A stretch of DNA of 64,000 bases, taken from Vigna angularis (taxonomy: Eukaryota > Streptophyta > Magnoliopsida > Fabales > Fabaceae). Made by a program: the position numbers and the translations under genes. The notes under the pieces were generated by a model. That model saw nothing but the letters and a program-made list of their open reading frames with translations, was not told the DNA's origin and made no database searches. This document shows positions 1 through 13,211 of this stretch, in pieces. Numbering within the stretch: the stretch's first letter is position 1; the number at the start of each line of letters is the position of its first letter. The stretch lies in assembly GCF_016808095.1 (NCBI RefSeq), contig NC_068973.1:35706077-35770076 (forward strand), given 5' to 3'.

Positions 1-1862
1 TAATGGTGATAGCATTAAGAGCACGGAAATCAACACAGAACCGCTAACTACCATCTTTCTTTTTCACAAGCAGTACTGGAGAGGAAAACAGACTATGGCT
101 AGGTTGAATCATACCATTGGTTAACATTTTCTCTACTTGTTTTTCAATTTCAGCCTTCTAAGGGTATCTGTAAGGTTGCATCGAGAGATGGGAACAGAAT
201 TGGGGAAGAAGTGGATTTTGTGATCATTAGGGCGTGATGTGGGAAGTGAAGGAGGTTTCTGAAAAAGCTTACGGTATTTGTGTAAGAGGGCAAAGATGCC
301 AGGAAGGGCATGAGTAAGGATATTTGGTTGAGATTGTGAAGGTGTAGTAGGAAGTATTCTGATGTGGAAGAAACCTGCGGCTCCATGCGTTTGACTTGGT
401 GGGCTGAAATGTCACTCGGCTTATGGGGGCTTATGGGGTGCATTGGCGGTGAATTCAACAAATTTTCCATTCTTGACAAATCAGTACAGATGGGGCCCAA
501 TTCCTTTATCCACTTGATGCCGAGAACAACATCTGCACCACTAATACGAAGAACGTGAAGGTCCACTGCGAACATATGGCTCTGAATCATCAAATTGACT
601 TTTGGACAAATACTATGGCATTCAAGTTCACTTCCATTGCCCACCATGACCCTCAATATGTTAGTAGGCTAGGTTTCCAAATTCAAGAATTTAACAACTC
701 TGTCGTGAATAAAGTTTTGAGTACTTCCCCTATCAATTAAAATAGTGATGGACTATTTTTTAATGTGGCCCACAATCCTTAGTGCTTCTGGGACAGGTAA
801 ACTAGCTAGAGCATTAAAGCTGATTTGGGCTTCATTGTGGGTCAGACTTCTTTCTTCTGAAAGAAGGGAATTAGGGTCCAACTCAAGGGCCAGTGACTCC
901 CCCATATGTCGTCATCCTCATTTATGGCAACCAATAAAAGGAAACGACCCTTGCACTTGTGTCCGAGACTGAATTTTTCATCACAATTGTAGCATAGTCC
1001 TTTCTCACGACGATCCAACATCTCTTCATGAGTCAATTTCTTATAATGTGTTTTAGGCGGTGTGGGTACGATCGTGGCAGTGGGGTAGGTAACAATGAAG
1101 GACCGGAAGAAGACATATTATGGGGACGTTGACGCAAATGTCGGCATTAGTCGTTAAGCTTATCCTCCTGTAATTTGGCCAGAGCTGCCGCCTGTGTTAA
1201 TGATTGCGGTTGCAATGCTTGAACCTCACTGCGTATACAACGTATATCCGAGTTTAACCCAGAAATAAAATTGTGCAATAGAAAAGTGGCAGGAAGACCA
1301 ACTATACGATTAGCAAGCCGTTCAAATTCATTTAGGTAATCTTGAATTGTACCTTTTTGCGTTAATTTAAAGAGAGAGCCGCGTGGGTCGTCATAATATG
1401 AAGGGGCGAAACGAACCTCTAAGGCTTGTAGAAACTCATGCCAAGAAGGAAGCATGTTGTTCCGATGCAACCACTGAAACCAGCTAAAGGCTAGGCCCTT
1501 CATGTAAAAAGAAGCTATTCGAAGTCGGCCAGCCTCTGGTGTCTGATGATACTCGAAGACCTGAGAGATCTTAAAGATCCAACCCATAGGATCGATTCCA
1601 TCAAAACGGGGAACGTCTAATTTCAGAAAAGGTAAACGACGATCTTCGGGTTTGGAAAGGGAGGGTCGCGTAAGGTAAGTTGGGATGCAATGGCATCCAA
1701 ATGGTGGGTGATTTCACTTTGGTTGACAGTGAGCTTCAGGATGGCTTCTTCCAAATTGGTGATAGATTTAGAACGAGTATTGTGATCTGTTATGTTCACG
1801 TCGCGTCTCTCAACGAGAGCACCAAATTGATAGAAGAAAATGCCTTGATTCGAGGTCAAGGA
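1..1862 (-). pseudogene. Degenerate Ty3/gypsy gag-pol (retrotransposon remnant)
   Basis: Minus-strand retrotransposon polyprotein, read from high to low coordinates. Gag lies at about 1860-1147 and includes a typical capsid stretch (FSWFQWLHRNNMLPSWHEFL). A CCHC-like zinc knuckle (CYNCDEKFSLGHKC) lies near 950-1010. A retropepsin-like part lies near 745-550 (ADVVLGIKWIKELGPI). The start of reverse transcriptase runs off the window edge at 1-110 ([25 protein letters not shown]). It is clearly broken. Gag has a frameshift near 1640. The protease active site reads Asp-Arg-Gly instead of the usual Asp-Ser/Thr-Gly, with a stop shortly after. In reverse transcriptase a TAG replaces the Trp codon between the KKKDGS and RFCVDF motifs. 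The rest of pol, integrase and the 3' LTR would lie left of the window. Identification as plant Ty3/gypsy is firm; the clade is not determined. Confidence 0.9.
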
Positions 1863-1995
1863 GCCTCCTACAACAGAATAAAGAGAGAAATATAAAAATG
1901 GGGAAAACTCATCTCCCTTATTTTTTCATGACTCACGCAAATATAACAAAGATATGAAAATAACAAACTCTCAACAAATCCACTAACAAACTGAC
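1823..1995 (-). repeat. Possible 5' LTR / primer-site remnant of the gypsy element
   Basis: Just upstream of gag on the minus strand lies ATCAATTTGGTGCTCTCGTT, which resembles the leader that follows the 5' LTR in many plant gypsy elements. The AT-rich sequence at about 1840-1990 could be the end of that LTR. No matching 3' LTR is in the window, so the limits are guesses. Confidence 0.3.
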
Positions 1996-2368
1996 AGCTT
2001 ATAACAAAATATTTCCTCCTCTAAACAATCCAACTCTTCATAATTTATAATCAATTAAATATTTTGGTAATCTATAGGTTCTTGCTGATAATATTATTGT
2101 AATCTTCTTGTAGGCTTAAATTGTTATCAGTTGGGTGTGCTTCATTTAGATAGTTCATGTGAATCTCATTTTGGTAAAAAAAGTTTTCAAAGTTTAGAGA
2201 AATACGTTTGAAATTACATTTTACTGATAAAAAAACCAAGATCATAATGCAATATATATGTTTTCAAATCCATAATGTCTTGGTCGATATGATGTTAGGT
2301 TATAGGTCTCAAGCAAAAGGTTGAGAGTATGGGGTTGTCTTGCAAACTAACCTACTTTTAAAATTAAC

Positions 2369-2600
2369 AGAACATATATTTTTTTGTTACCTAACAAATT
2401 TTTACACACATTTTATAAATACAAAAATTAGCCTTTGTTATTGACTAAAAATATTTCTAAAATTGGATTGTGAATGGTGCAAGTGAAAGTGATGACAAAA
2501 AAATAATTTTCTTAATGGAAATGTTAAGAAAATATTAAATACAAAATGGATGTAAAAAATTGATGTAAAAAATTGTTGGATATGTAAAATAATAGATCCT
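2369..2600. mobile_element. Short inverted-repeat element (MITE), copy 1
   Basis: Left arm near 2385-2420 (CTAACAAATTTTTACACACA) and right arm near 2545-2600 are imperfect reverse complements: the right end read backwards gives GGATCTATTATTTTACATAT, then CCAACAATTTTTTACATC. The arms enclose about 120 bp without coding potential. The same end sequence recurs in the larger element at 17004-17561, supporting a real MITE family. No clear target-site duplication was seen. Confidence 0.5.
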
Positions 2601-4159
2601 AGAAGAAACACGTTAGAAACGAGATTTGAAGGAGGATAAAGTGTAAAGTGGCATCAATAGAAGTGCCGCTTCTACATTCTGCCACCCCATGCTTTCTTCC
2701 CCAATTTCTTTAAGGGTGTTAAAAGTCCACAATACCCTCTCTTTTTATATAGATTGGCATAAAACTTATAGATTAATCATGGGCATGAAAGAAAGCTGAA
2801 AAGAAAAAATTAGAGATGTGAGGTTGATGATATAAATAGTATTTGTATAAATAAATCTCACCAGTATTTAGATGTGAGGATAATAAAGGCACTAAATTTC
2901 CAAATTAAGGAACTAGAATCACTGGATTAGAAACATAGGAATAAAAAATTGTATAATGTAAAAGTTGAAGAATCTGCATTGAAACCTTTATAAACAGCAC
3001 CACCATTATCATGTAAAAGATTATTCTCTTATCCAGATACCAAATATGAGGGGAAAATACGAACTTATTTCATGAAATTTAAGACTAGAAAAGGTTACTG
3101 TTTAGTATACACCCCAAAGGTGATAATACAGTAAAGTTTTTTGTTTTTTGTTTTAGCTTAAGAATGGATGAATAAGAGCAAATAATATTTTTTAAACTGA
3201 AAAACACTTAACCAGCAATCCAAAGACTATCTCGTTTTCATGGTCCTTGATTAAGGAGTTGTTTTGATACATTATTTATAATTTTCTTAAAGATAAAATT
3301 GCCATTAAACTTCATAATAAAACAGATGTTACCTCAAATATTACCAAATGTTATGATGATTAACTCTATTGATGTTGAGATCAAAATACAAGGATTAATA
3401 TTATTAATAATTATATTTTATAAAAAGTATATAAAATTAATTAATTAAAATTTATTATGAAGTAAAATAATTTGTTTTATTATACTATTATTTTAAAATA
3501 TATTTTTATATACTTAAAAATTATAGTAATTGATTATTTTAATTTAAAATTCAATGTAATTTCAATTTCATTTTTCTATAAATTACTGGGTTATTTTATA
3601 AACCCATAAATTTTTTCTCTTTCATCCATCAAATCAATTAAAAAAATTTAACCCACTTTTTCTCTATTCAAATCACCTTTATATTAAATTATTTAAAAAA
3701 TATTTTATAAGTTATTTTCTAAACATATAAATATGCAATTATTATTTTTAATACATTAATTAAATTAGTTAAAAAATGTCACCCACTTTCTTCCAATTTA
3801 AATAACCTCACTTCATAGTGTTTTGTTTCTTACATCCACCCTCCTTTTAATCTAAACAAAGCCTGAAAGTCTCTATAACTAATTATGAATCAAAACAACT
3901 TTTATTAAACTTTTACTATTTGAATGCTTTTGATGTAAAAACGTTTAAATATAAATCATGTCATATCCAAATCAATTATTAAAATTAACTTGATTCAAAA
4001 GTACTATTATCAAATCCATCACAGTGACTACTGAGACTGAGAAAAAGAAAGTAAATATTCACTGTGTTTAGAAAACTTCTTCTTGCTACTCCATAGATAC
4101 ATTTCAACCTGCATTCCATGTGAAATAACTCATATGTCCTTGTCTACTTCCTCCATCTT

Positions 4160-4515
4160 CTTCCTCTTTCACATTCAAAAATGTATTTTTCATTTTGTAT
4201 TTCAAAATACAATTTTTTATTCTGAATATACATTTTAGAATGTACTTTACTTTGTGTAAAAAATACAATTTCCACATTCTGAATTATACATTTTAAAATT
4301 CAAAATAAAAAAATAATTAAAAACTGTATAATTAGAAATATAAAATTTGCATTTCAAAACGTACAATCTAAAATACAAATGTTATATTTCAGATAATTTT
4401 CATTTATTTTATATTTTAAAACGTACAAGAATACAAAATTTATATTGAGTTGTACATTTCAAAACACAATCTTTATATTTCAGAATGTAAAACAATGTTT
4501 GTATTTCAAATTGTG
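4160..4515. repeat. Degenerate short-motif repeat region
   Basis: Variants of a 10-20 bp motif such as TTTCAAAATACAA, TTTCAAAACGTACAA and CATTTTAGAATGTAC recur many times in both orientations over about 350 bp. The spacing is irregular, so it is not a clean satellite. It may be an old foldback or decayed minisatellite. Confidence 0.4.
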
Positions 4516-5389
4516 AGGTGCGGTAAGAAGCTGCTCTGTGTTTATATTAAGTGATTTGGGCCTCCGGTCCCCACCATAAAAAAACATAAAAGTATTGGCT
4601 GCACCTCTATATTTTCCTCCTACACCCTCAACTTTTTTTGTATCTCTATATCATTTTCTGGTTTTTATAGTTACTAATCTTGTGTTTCTCTACATTAGAC
4701 ACGAGACAAGAAAAAGAAAAAGAAATAGTGAATGGACCAGCATCATCAACTAAAAGCACAAAAGAATTGTACAAAGAAAAAGAGCAAAATCATCCTTGAA
4801 ACTGTTTCTTAAAGAGTGGGATGGAAGTTGATAAAACATTCTTATGACATTTGAAGTTATTTAATTTAAAAAAAAAAAAATCCTTTTACAAGTAGCTTCT
4901 TCTTAAAAATAATAATTATAAATTTTCCCACATTCTAATAATAAAAACTTTATTATGCACTCTATCTAAATCTAAATTAGAACCTATAAAATTATAAACT
5001 ATTTAAATTCTTTAAAAAAAATAATGAACACAAATCACATTTCTTTACTATATAAAACAACTCAAATAAATTACTTCCGCAAATGTTCTAAGAAAACTAC
5101 GATAAAATTGACCATAGCTCAACTATTAAGATAAGATTGGCAACATGTTTATCAGTACCTGTAGGAACATATATATAAAGTAATAGCTAATTTGAAAGTT
5201 GGCATCACCCCAAACAAACAAGTTACACAATGAAGACTGTAACACTAAAACTAAAAGGGTAACCGTAACTAGTTTGCCCCCAACCTGAACATGGTAACTG
5301 CTGAGCCACATGATAAACTATTTTTTTCTTACATGTAGTTTGGCTTTCGTGCAGTTGAAATAAGAATTCCCACATGTAAAGGCATTTCA

Positions 5390-8300
5390 TCAGCCTCTTA
5401 TTTGCCGTGTGTTGTAGGATTTGCAGTTCAAGCACTTTTGGGCAACAAGATGGTATTGGACGTGAGAAGTTTTAGTACAATCATTGCAAAGGATCCAAAT
5501 CTGTTGAGAGAATATCACCTTTAGTTCTTCACAAATCAAAACATCAGGTAACTTATATATGTTTTCGATCCACGACAAATTTCTAAAAGTTAACTACTGA
5601 TTCATTATGCAACCTTCACCCTCTATCATTCTCCCTCATTTGCCCAGTCACAACAAAGCATCAATAAATCAAGGACTAGATATATTGTTGCACAGTTTAT
5701 TATCATGAGGTCCTTATTACACGAGAGCAAAAATAAAAATAAAGATACTGACCATTTTGTTTCGATATGCTTCAGGCATTGGTGTAGCAGCAATCTCCAT
5801 GTCAAACTTCTCCCAAATCATTGACATGTCACAAACTGACTTCGAGCAGAGAGGGCATGCATACCTGATGCAGAATCAAACCCAAAATCAGCTCATATAC
5901 TGCAATAGGACTTCAAGCAGATAGAAGAGAGGAGACAAGAGCTGTGATACTCACTGGAAATGTTCCCTCATTTCATTCAGGCAGCTTTTATGTATTGTAT
6001 GTCCACAGGGCAAAACAAGGACATCATTCACAGATTCAAACAAATACTGTAATCACCAAATTTGTTGCACTTTGTCAATTCCAGTAACTTAACAAATTGG
6101 GAATTAGTCGCGGAGCTGCTGAAATAAGAGATTTGTAAAATGTTACCTCGAAACAAACGGGGCAATCGTGATGCATTGCTCCTTCCACACAAGGGTGACT
6201 GTTTTTCATTTGAGTTGGATAGCAACAACCTGTGCAAGGAAATCATGAAAGCATTATCAGTATGTAAATCATTTTGACACCATAGTGTTGACATTTAGCG
6301 TTTATTAAAACAAAAACAACATGGGATAAGAACATATTACTTACCACATTTGTAGCAGTGGAAGACATTTTCACATCCTCCAGTTCTGTATCAAAACATA
6401 TCCGAATCAATCAGTCTGAATCTTGATACTAAATAAAGTCAATCTAACAGTGTACACTGATGAGACCATCGATATATAAAGGACACGCACAAGATGCAGT
6501 TTTAACCCTTAAGATATAGCTGAGCGGGTGGGGTGGGGGGCTTCAATATTTCAGATAATTTAACTTGATTCTCATAAACACATCTATAAGAAATAAGAAG
6601 CTTATGAAAAAATTAACTTCAATTTTAGTTCATATTTTTCCTTCTAAAATTAATGGTAGAATTTGTCCAAATAGACCCTTGCTCACTTCATACCTGCAAA
6701 TTCCACAGCCACTGCAATGATATTGCTTCTTAGATACCTGCAGCAGACAAAATAAACAACACAGTTTAATAATGTAACACATTCTATCTAACAAATATGT
6801 GAAAAGACTATCAGCATTACTGGAGAACATGCAACATAATGGAAATCTGGATAGTTAACAGTTCTTATAATCAGTTCAAATCCATCACTAAACCACTTAT
6901 CTCAGTAGAGAGAATAGAATCTGGCTATTTAGCAGATAGAATAAATAGACGTATATACATAAAACAAAGTAAAAAAAATTAAATTAAAAATTAAAAAGCC
7001 CTGGATTAAGCACTCACATCATCATCAAAGAGCTTACACGTCCCACAGAAGTACTTGCCCATACAAACACCACACTTAATACAGTTTTGCTGAACCTGGA
7101 AGCAGCATATATTGACACAAGAAAAACTACTTTAATGACATATCTTAATAATGCAATATCAATATTCATAGTGATCTTATCGACGGTTTGACAAACAATG
7201 TATGAATAGTTCAGTAGTTTCAACTTAGAGGGGCACATTACCCGGTCATGTCTAGAAGATCGTAACAAAACTAGTAATTGTTTACACTTTGCTTAAACCA
7301 TCTAAAAGATATTTCATAACAGTAAAAAGCTATAAAATTCCTTTCAATAATGAATCGTTCTGTTTATTTCTAGGCATATTAGCGCTCTCGCGTACTCACA
7401 TGCAGAGGTCATCTCCTACCAACACATCTTACTAATACCCTGGTCCCCGGAAACTCAACAGAAGAGGAATAAAGAAGTAAACAAACACCTATTCTTGGTT
7501 AAGTACTTTCGAGATACTACTATCACTAAAAAACAATAAGAAATTAAAAGAATAGCTCAATTTTTTTACGACTACACTAGTTATTTTAACTATTAATAAA
7601 TATGTTACGGTCTTTGTGGTGATAATTATATACTACCTATAGTCCTTAATATCAAGGATACTTTAGCAGAAATCGGTGTTCCTATTGTACAGAGGATTTC
7701 ATAATTGCTACAAAACATTAAATTTCTTTTCTTTATTTGTCCCTATTAAATATTATGAATGAATGTGTATTCTATTAATAGTAAAGGTAAGATTGGTACA
7801 TTGATAAATGAATTAATTATTTTTATTGGTCAATGTGATTGTGTTAGAAGTGTCATTGTATCTTACGTACCATCGTGCCACTGTATCTTATATTTTAGAT
7901 ATTAGTTATGTCCAGGTGCCTGTCACAACAGCTAGTGCTTCATAGGTCATCATTACTCTATTATTTGACAAAACTTATTTAATCGCCTAATAAAGTGTTA
8001 ACTCTTGCATTACCATTAACATACCATTGTGGAAGATTATACTGAAAGATAGCAAGAAAATCTAAACTCACCTCTTGTTCGGTCTCACAAAGTGAACATA
8101 TAACCTGCATTTGTCGAGTTACTAATTAGCACTACTTCAACAGTGAAACAACAGAGAGAAATGGAGCACGAAATAGCGGATATCCAAATAAGTTATGTTA
8201 AAATAAATAAGGATACCTGTTTAACTTGATGGCGGGGAATATCGTGTCTGTGCTTCTGCTCAATGTTGATATTATTCTAGAAAATAACAAAATAACAGCA

Positions 8301-9072
8301 CCAAAAATTAAAGGAATGCTAAACATAAAGGTTATACACAATGACACATTTCCATTCTATTCTCAGTTTTAAGTTATCATCCGAGTCAGCTTGAACATAA
8401 TTTATCAGAAAAGACCCCACATTAAAACAGTAGGTCGAATTTACTTTCATTTGCTGTTCAAGTTTACAGAACCTTTTCCCGTAGGCAGTGCCACAAAATG
8501 AACAGGCAAGAAAATTTGAAATCAGTATTCGTTGGTTCTATGCATATTGCCTCAATTACAAGAAAACAAAAGAAAAAGAGAGAAGGGTTTCCTAATTTTA
8601 AAATAAGAAGGAACCTTGTCATTAATGTCAAAAAGACAACAAGCGTAGATAAAGTATTTGAATAAAAACAACCATAGCGAAATACTAGGATGAGAAATCA
8701 ACTCACTTTTGCCTCATTGTGACAATGGCGGCAATTAAAAATCTCATTGCAACAGGGGGCCCTAATACGGCATCTTCTCCGGTAATGTTGACATCTGCAG
8801 GAGAAACCAATGTCTTCTACAAAAAGAAAAGGGAATGCAAAAATGTAAATAGAAATAGTGTAGGAACATAGACTTTACCCATATTCCATATATCCTCTCT
8901 CACGCAAAGTATTGATCTTTTGGTGATCTGTTGATTGACTTGATTCTTCTCCAAGTATGTGCTCTTCGTTTGATGGTAGATGATTATACACGTCTTTCTC
9001 AGTCACATGCTTCTTGTCCTTGCAGTCAAGCTGCAGAGACTCAGAAGTGTGCAATACTGCCACCACTCCCAT
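5390..9072 (-). CDS. RZFP34/MIEL1-like: CHY/CTCHY/RING zinc-finger E3 ubiquitin ligase
   Basis: Eleven exons on the minus strand: 9072-8879, 8794-8707, 8276-8217, 8104-8072, 7095-7018, 6737-6694, 6385-6345, 6229-6147, 6046-5955, 5864-5753, 5500-5390 (stop). All introns are GT-AG and the total is 936 bp (311 aa). Residues 1-64 are a variable acidic leader. A CHY zinc finger follows ([26 protein letters not shown]), then a CTCHY finger ([30 protein letters not shown]), a RING-H2 domain at about 202-244 ([17 protein letters not shown]) and a C-terminal zinc ribbon (CNDC, CLNC). All expected Cys/His ligands are present. Plant relatives (RZFP34/CHYR1, MIEL1) are ubiquitin ligases acting in ABA, drought, stomatal and pathogen responses, MIEL1 by degrading MYB30. 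Whether this gene matches RZFP34 or MIEL1 cannot be settled here. Confidence 0.93.
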
Positions 9073-11702
9073 GATGCAAGCTATCTTCAGATAAGATTAA
9101 AAGCTATCTAGAAGCAGAAGTAAGCCTGATGATCTGCATGCAAGAAAGTATTTAGAAATAAGCCCAAAACTTCTAGAAGTCATATGTTGTCGCCCCCATC
9201 AAACCAGGTAAACACTGAATCCACTGTTGCTTTCTTCTACACTGCTGAAGATCAATTGAAAGCAGCAACAACAAAATTGAATTCAGGTTGGCCAGCTCCA
9301 ATCAGTAATACTCCAAGAGGGAACACACCAAAACAAGAGCATACACAATAATTCTACATAAACCAATAGATTGCAACCAACACAATGATCACTTGATTTC
9401 TTGAAGAACTTCTGGAATCAAGTCCCAGTATACTGGAGCCAAGCAATAGACACCCCAACTATGTTTAGAGCAATAAATCACTCGATCAAATATGCCTTCC
9501 AAATAATGAAGATGGAGTAATTATGTCTTAATTTTATTCTCCATGGAGGACCGGGCCTTCCATACTTGGCAGTTCTGCAAGACTCCTGCAAGAACTGAAA
9601 CTTACCAAAAGCAAAAACTTAAAAAGGTTACTTTTTCAATTGGTCCCTAACTTTATAAATTTTTCTGAGTGAGTCCTCCAAAAACTGAAATTTACCATGG
9701 TATATTTTACTAATTATCAGGATACATTTGGAAGAACAATTTAATCAAGTTTCTAACACGCTTATTAAATGGGAGCTTAGTTATACAAAACTTAACTGCA
9801 AATTTAGGCTAAAAAGCTTATTTTGATAAATTTGCTCGTAAGACCTTTTCAGCTGAAAAAAGAGGCCTCCAAGGTCGCAAGACCAAATAAACCCCTTCAA
9901 ACACTCACAGATGTTTTCATATAGATTATATTGGCTAACGCCATTTAGACCCCATTGATGCTTGTTTAAAGTCAATGCATGCCTTTTTGCCGTTCCTGCA
10001 ATCGCCTTTATTATAAAAGTATAAATATCTAATCAAAATTTTAGACACCAAAAAAGCTTAATTGAGAATTCAATGAAACTAAAGGACCAATAGTTTAACC
10101 TATTATTGAAATTTCATGCAATCTGCAGCTTGATAGATCCCATTTGGTTAAATTCATTTTTTTTCTCCTTCTTCTTCTTATTTCAGTTAGTTTACTCGAC
10201 AACGTATTCGTTCAAGGTCGTGACCCCTTTGCAAAAGGATGGTTCGCACTACTAAAAAGACAAATCCGTATTAAAGATTCAAAATCATGATGTCCTTGTC
10301 CATATTCCAAATAGGTTTGTCTTTAATGGAAACTTCTCTAGGCCGTAGATGAAAAGCGGGACGGAAGAAAAAAGAACACGAAGATCGGTATATTCATAAT
10401 GAGGAATGCTAACAATCTCTGACACTCTCTTCCCAAGACTTGGTTAGAATTTATTAGAAAACATAATTTTCAGTGGTTTAATTTCTAAATCAGGAGAGAA
10501 AAATGAGTGGAACTCACCAGAAAGTGTTTTTTGAACAGCCGAAGCATCAAGCCAACCCTTTCACTGTTCATATAGGCAAAGAAGCAGATGCATAATCGTC
10601 ATGAATTATGCAAAAGGAAATTCCATAAATGCTTCAACCAAACCAAATTTCTATCATATATCTTTTGTCGCCGCTAATAGAAGGCATTAAAGACAAACTA
10701 AAAAAAAGGTATTGTAGACAAAAGGCAAGGATACGGTAATAAAGATGTGCTTTTCGGGCAACTCTGCCCTTCATAAATAAAGGGATAACGTTTTGATAAA
10801 GGGAATCCTCCTAAATTACAATACCCTGCAAAATATTTCAACTCAGTCGCATGCTACCGATTATTCTACCTCAAAACATTTGCAGTCACAAATCCTCTAT
10901 ATTATTCGACTGGCAAAGAAGAGGTATAGAGATTCTCCACAATAGAACATCTCCATAAGATTAGTACCAAAACGCTTAATAATATTGGGTAGTCCAAGTG
11001 TCACCGTAATGCGATTATGCGACTCCACAAACAGAAAAGACGATTATAGTAGTCGGAGAAACAGAATCTACCTCTTACAGTTATAAGACTAAATACACCA
11101 CTGTAAATAGCTGATTGTGATTCTGCGTTTGAATGCAGAATACACTCACGAGATTAATGGAAGAAATAGCAAAAGCAGAAAACGCTCAGACCCTGAATTT
11201 TCATAGATGCACATACATACTATCATACAATCTGAACTATATACAAAACAATAACATAAATGCAACCAATGCTTCTCAAAGCATTTAATAACACACAATT
11301 CAAGTCCAAAACTAACCGTCCATAAAATCATCAAACACCACAAAGAAAGCAATCCCACACATTTTGTCAATTGACAGCATCAATTCAACCAAGCTTTCCC
11401 GATACTTGAAATGATGCTGCATTTCTAGAAACAAAGCACAGCACAAACTTAAAGAGAATACAAGAATAAAATAAGCACAATAGCGGGCAAAGGTAGCAAA
11501 GAAAGAAGAAGAAATGGTAAAAATTTTGTGACAGTACTACGAACTTTAGAGCCAGAGAGAGTGTTGGGCGATCCAATTCAAAATATAGATACGACGACGG
11601 TGTCCCAAATCGAAAGTAGAGATTGGTATCTCTCCCCTGACCCAGCACAAAAGGATGTGGAGGAGGAACACACAGGGAGAAAGTGAATTAGAATCACAAC
11701 CC
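9073..11702 (-). other. Probable 5' UTR and long leader intron(s) of the RING gene
   Basis: No coding frame is recognisable. On the minus strand a candidate TATA box and a pyrimidine-rich, leader-like sequence lie at about 11560-11690, and nothing else downstream would use them before the ATG at 9072. A possible splice acceptor (TGCATGCAG) lies near 9130-9140. I infer a 5' UTR interrupted by about 2 kb or more of intron; the alternative is a separate non-coding transcript. Confidence 0.4.
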
Positions 11703-11710
11703 AATTTATA
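11703..11710 (-). promoter_or_regulatory. Candidate TATA box for the RING-finger gene
   Basis: The minus strand reads CTATAAATTGGG, a good plant TATA box, followed by a C/T-rich leader. Assignment to the gene at 9072 is by orientation and lack of other candidates. Confidence 0.4.
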
Positions 11711-13151
11711 GGTCTGGGATATGCAAGTCCTTCCAGAGCTTTCTCAAACTTCCAAGACTACCCTTTTACATTTTGGATTTTACACATCTGAAATGTTTAC
11801 ATATAAGATAAGATTGGTTTTTCAATGCTCAACTTCACTTTATATTTAACATTATTTTTCTTTCTAATGGGAATGATTAAATTTTAATTTGAGAAAGTAA
11901 AATTGTGGATTGTTAAAGTTTCTCTATAAAATATTTATTTATTTATGTACAATGTGTGCCAGGACTTTTATCCCCTCTTAATATTATTATTGGAACAAGT
12001 TGAAAGACAGTCTATGAATCTACTTAAATGATCTACTTATACAAAGTATAGAAATTTAAAAGACATAGTAGTTATGAAAATATTCATAATTTAAATTTTT
12101 ATTTATAATAATTAAAGTATTTATATTATTAACTTATTTTTTAAAATTGAATATAAATTGTTTAGTAATAATGAGATAAAAATAGAAATTATAAAATACT
12201 TTTAAAATATTTTATTTTTAGATTATGTTAATTAAGTTATAAATTATTTTAAGGTATATATTTAAAATATTTTCTAAGTGAAGGAAGAGAGAGAAAAGGA
12301 CACGTATAAAACTTAAAGAAGACACAAAGATATTTAGAGAGGACACGTGTGTTGAACACGTGTGATAATGATAACACCATTGTCGCATAACACGACAATA
12401 GCACCGTAAATCCTGACATGGTCGGTTTGGATGGTATCCGCCCATAGTTTCCAACAAAATAGTTTTAATAGTTTTTAAATTTGTGCATGAAGATAATCTT
12501 TGACAAGACACAAACAATTGAAGTATATTTTTTAACAATTTAATTCAGTTTTCTCGCGGTCAAAATTATTTTATCTAACTATTGATGGGTTTCTCGATAA
12601 AAAAAGTAAAATGTCAAAAAGGTGAGTTAAGTAATACTTATATTCTTCCAATAAGATAAGATATAATTAAAACTGAAATGATAATCCTTCTTTACTTATT
12701 GTATGTACATTAGATCACTTTATCATGTACTTTTGTTTTTATTTTGCTTTTACTAAGAAAGAAGAAAATGTAAAAGAAAAATATAGCATTACTAGTTAAT
12801 GATAGAGTTCATCAATGCAATATCAAACTATCATAATTAGTTAATGAAATAAGAGTAGTTACTGATTGAAGTTATTTAATGTTAGTTTAGTTAATGTTAG
12901 AGATAATCAGTAAAATATTATCATAATTAATTATGAAACTAAAAGTAAATCTAAAATTAACTCTAATGAATACAGATATTTATAAAATTAACTCCAACAA
13001 ATACATATTTTTATAAACCTTCTATAGAGTTTTTTTTTTGGAATTAGTGACATCTAAGGTAACATTTTTTTGTTAAATAAATATTGAATAGTAAATTTTC
13101 ATATAAGATAGTTAAACTCAATTTATTTTATCTTCATTTCATTTATTTTTG

Positions 13152-13210
<59 letters not shown>
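11711..13210. repeat. AT-rich spacer ending in a (TA)n tract
   Basis: No genes seen. A pure (TA)n microsatellite runs from about 13157 to 13209. Around 12330-12365 two ACGTGT cores lie close together (GGACACGTGTGTTGAACACG), which resembles paired G-boxes, but no gene start is nearby. Confidence 0.6.

Positions 13211-13211
<1 letters not shown>

Larger units (their letters stand above)
1996..5389. other. AT-rich intergenic region
   Basis: No open frame with recognisable protein content on either strand. It holds a MITE (2369-2600) and a stretch of short degenerate repeats (about 4160-4515). The part next to 5389 should include the 3' UTR of the minus-strand RING-finger gene. Everything else is low-complexity A/T sequence. 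Confidence 0.6.

Noticed and set aside
11146..11648. Two minus-strand frames of 74 and 87 codons upstream of the RING gene
   Set aside because: Phe/Leu/Cys-rich translation of pyrimidine-rich leader or intron sequence; better read as 5' UTR.
12325..12370. Paired ACGTGT G-box-like sites
   Set aside because: No gene start nearby, so no regulatory claim is justified.
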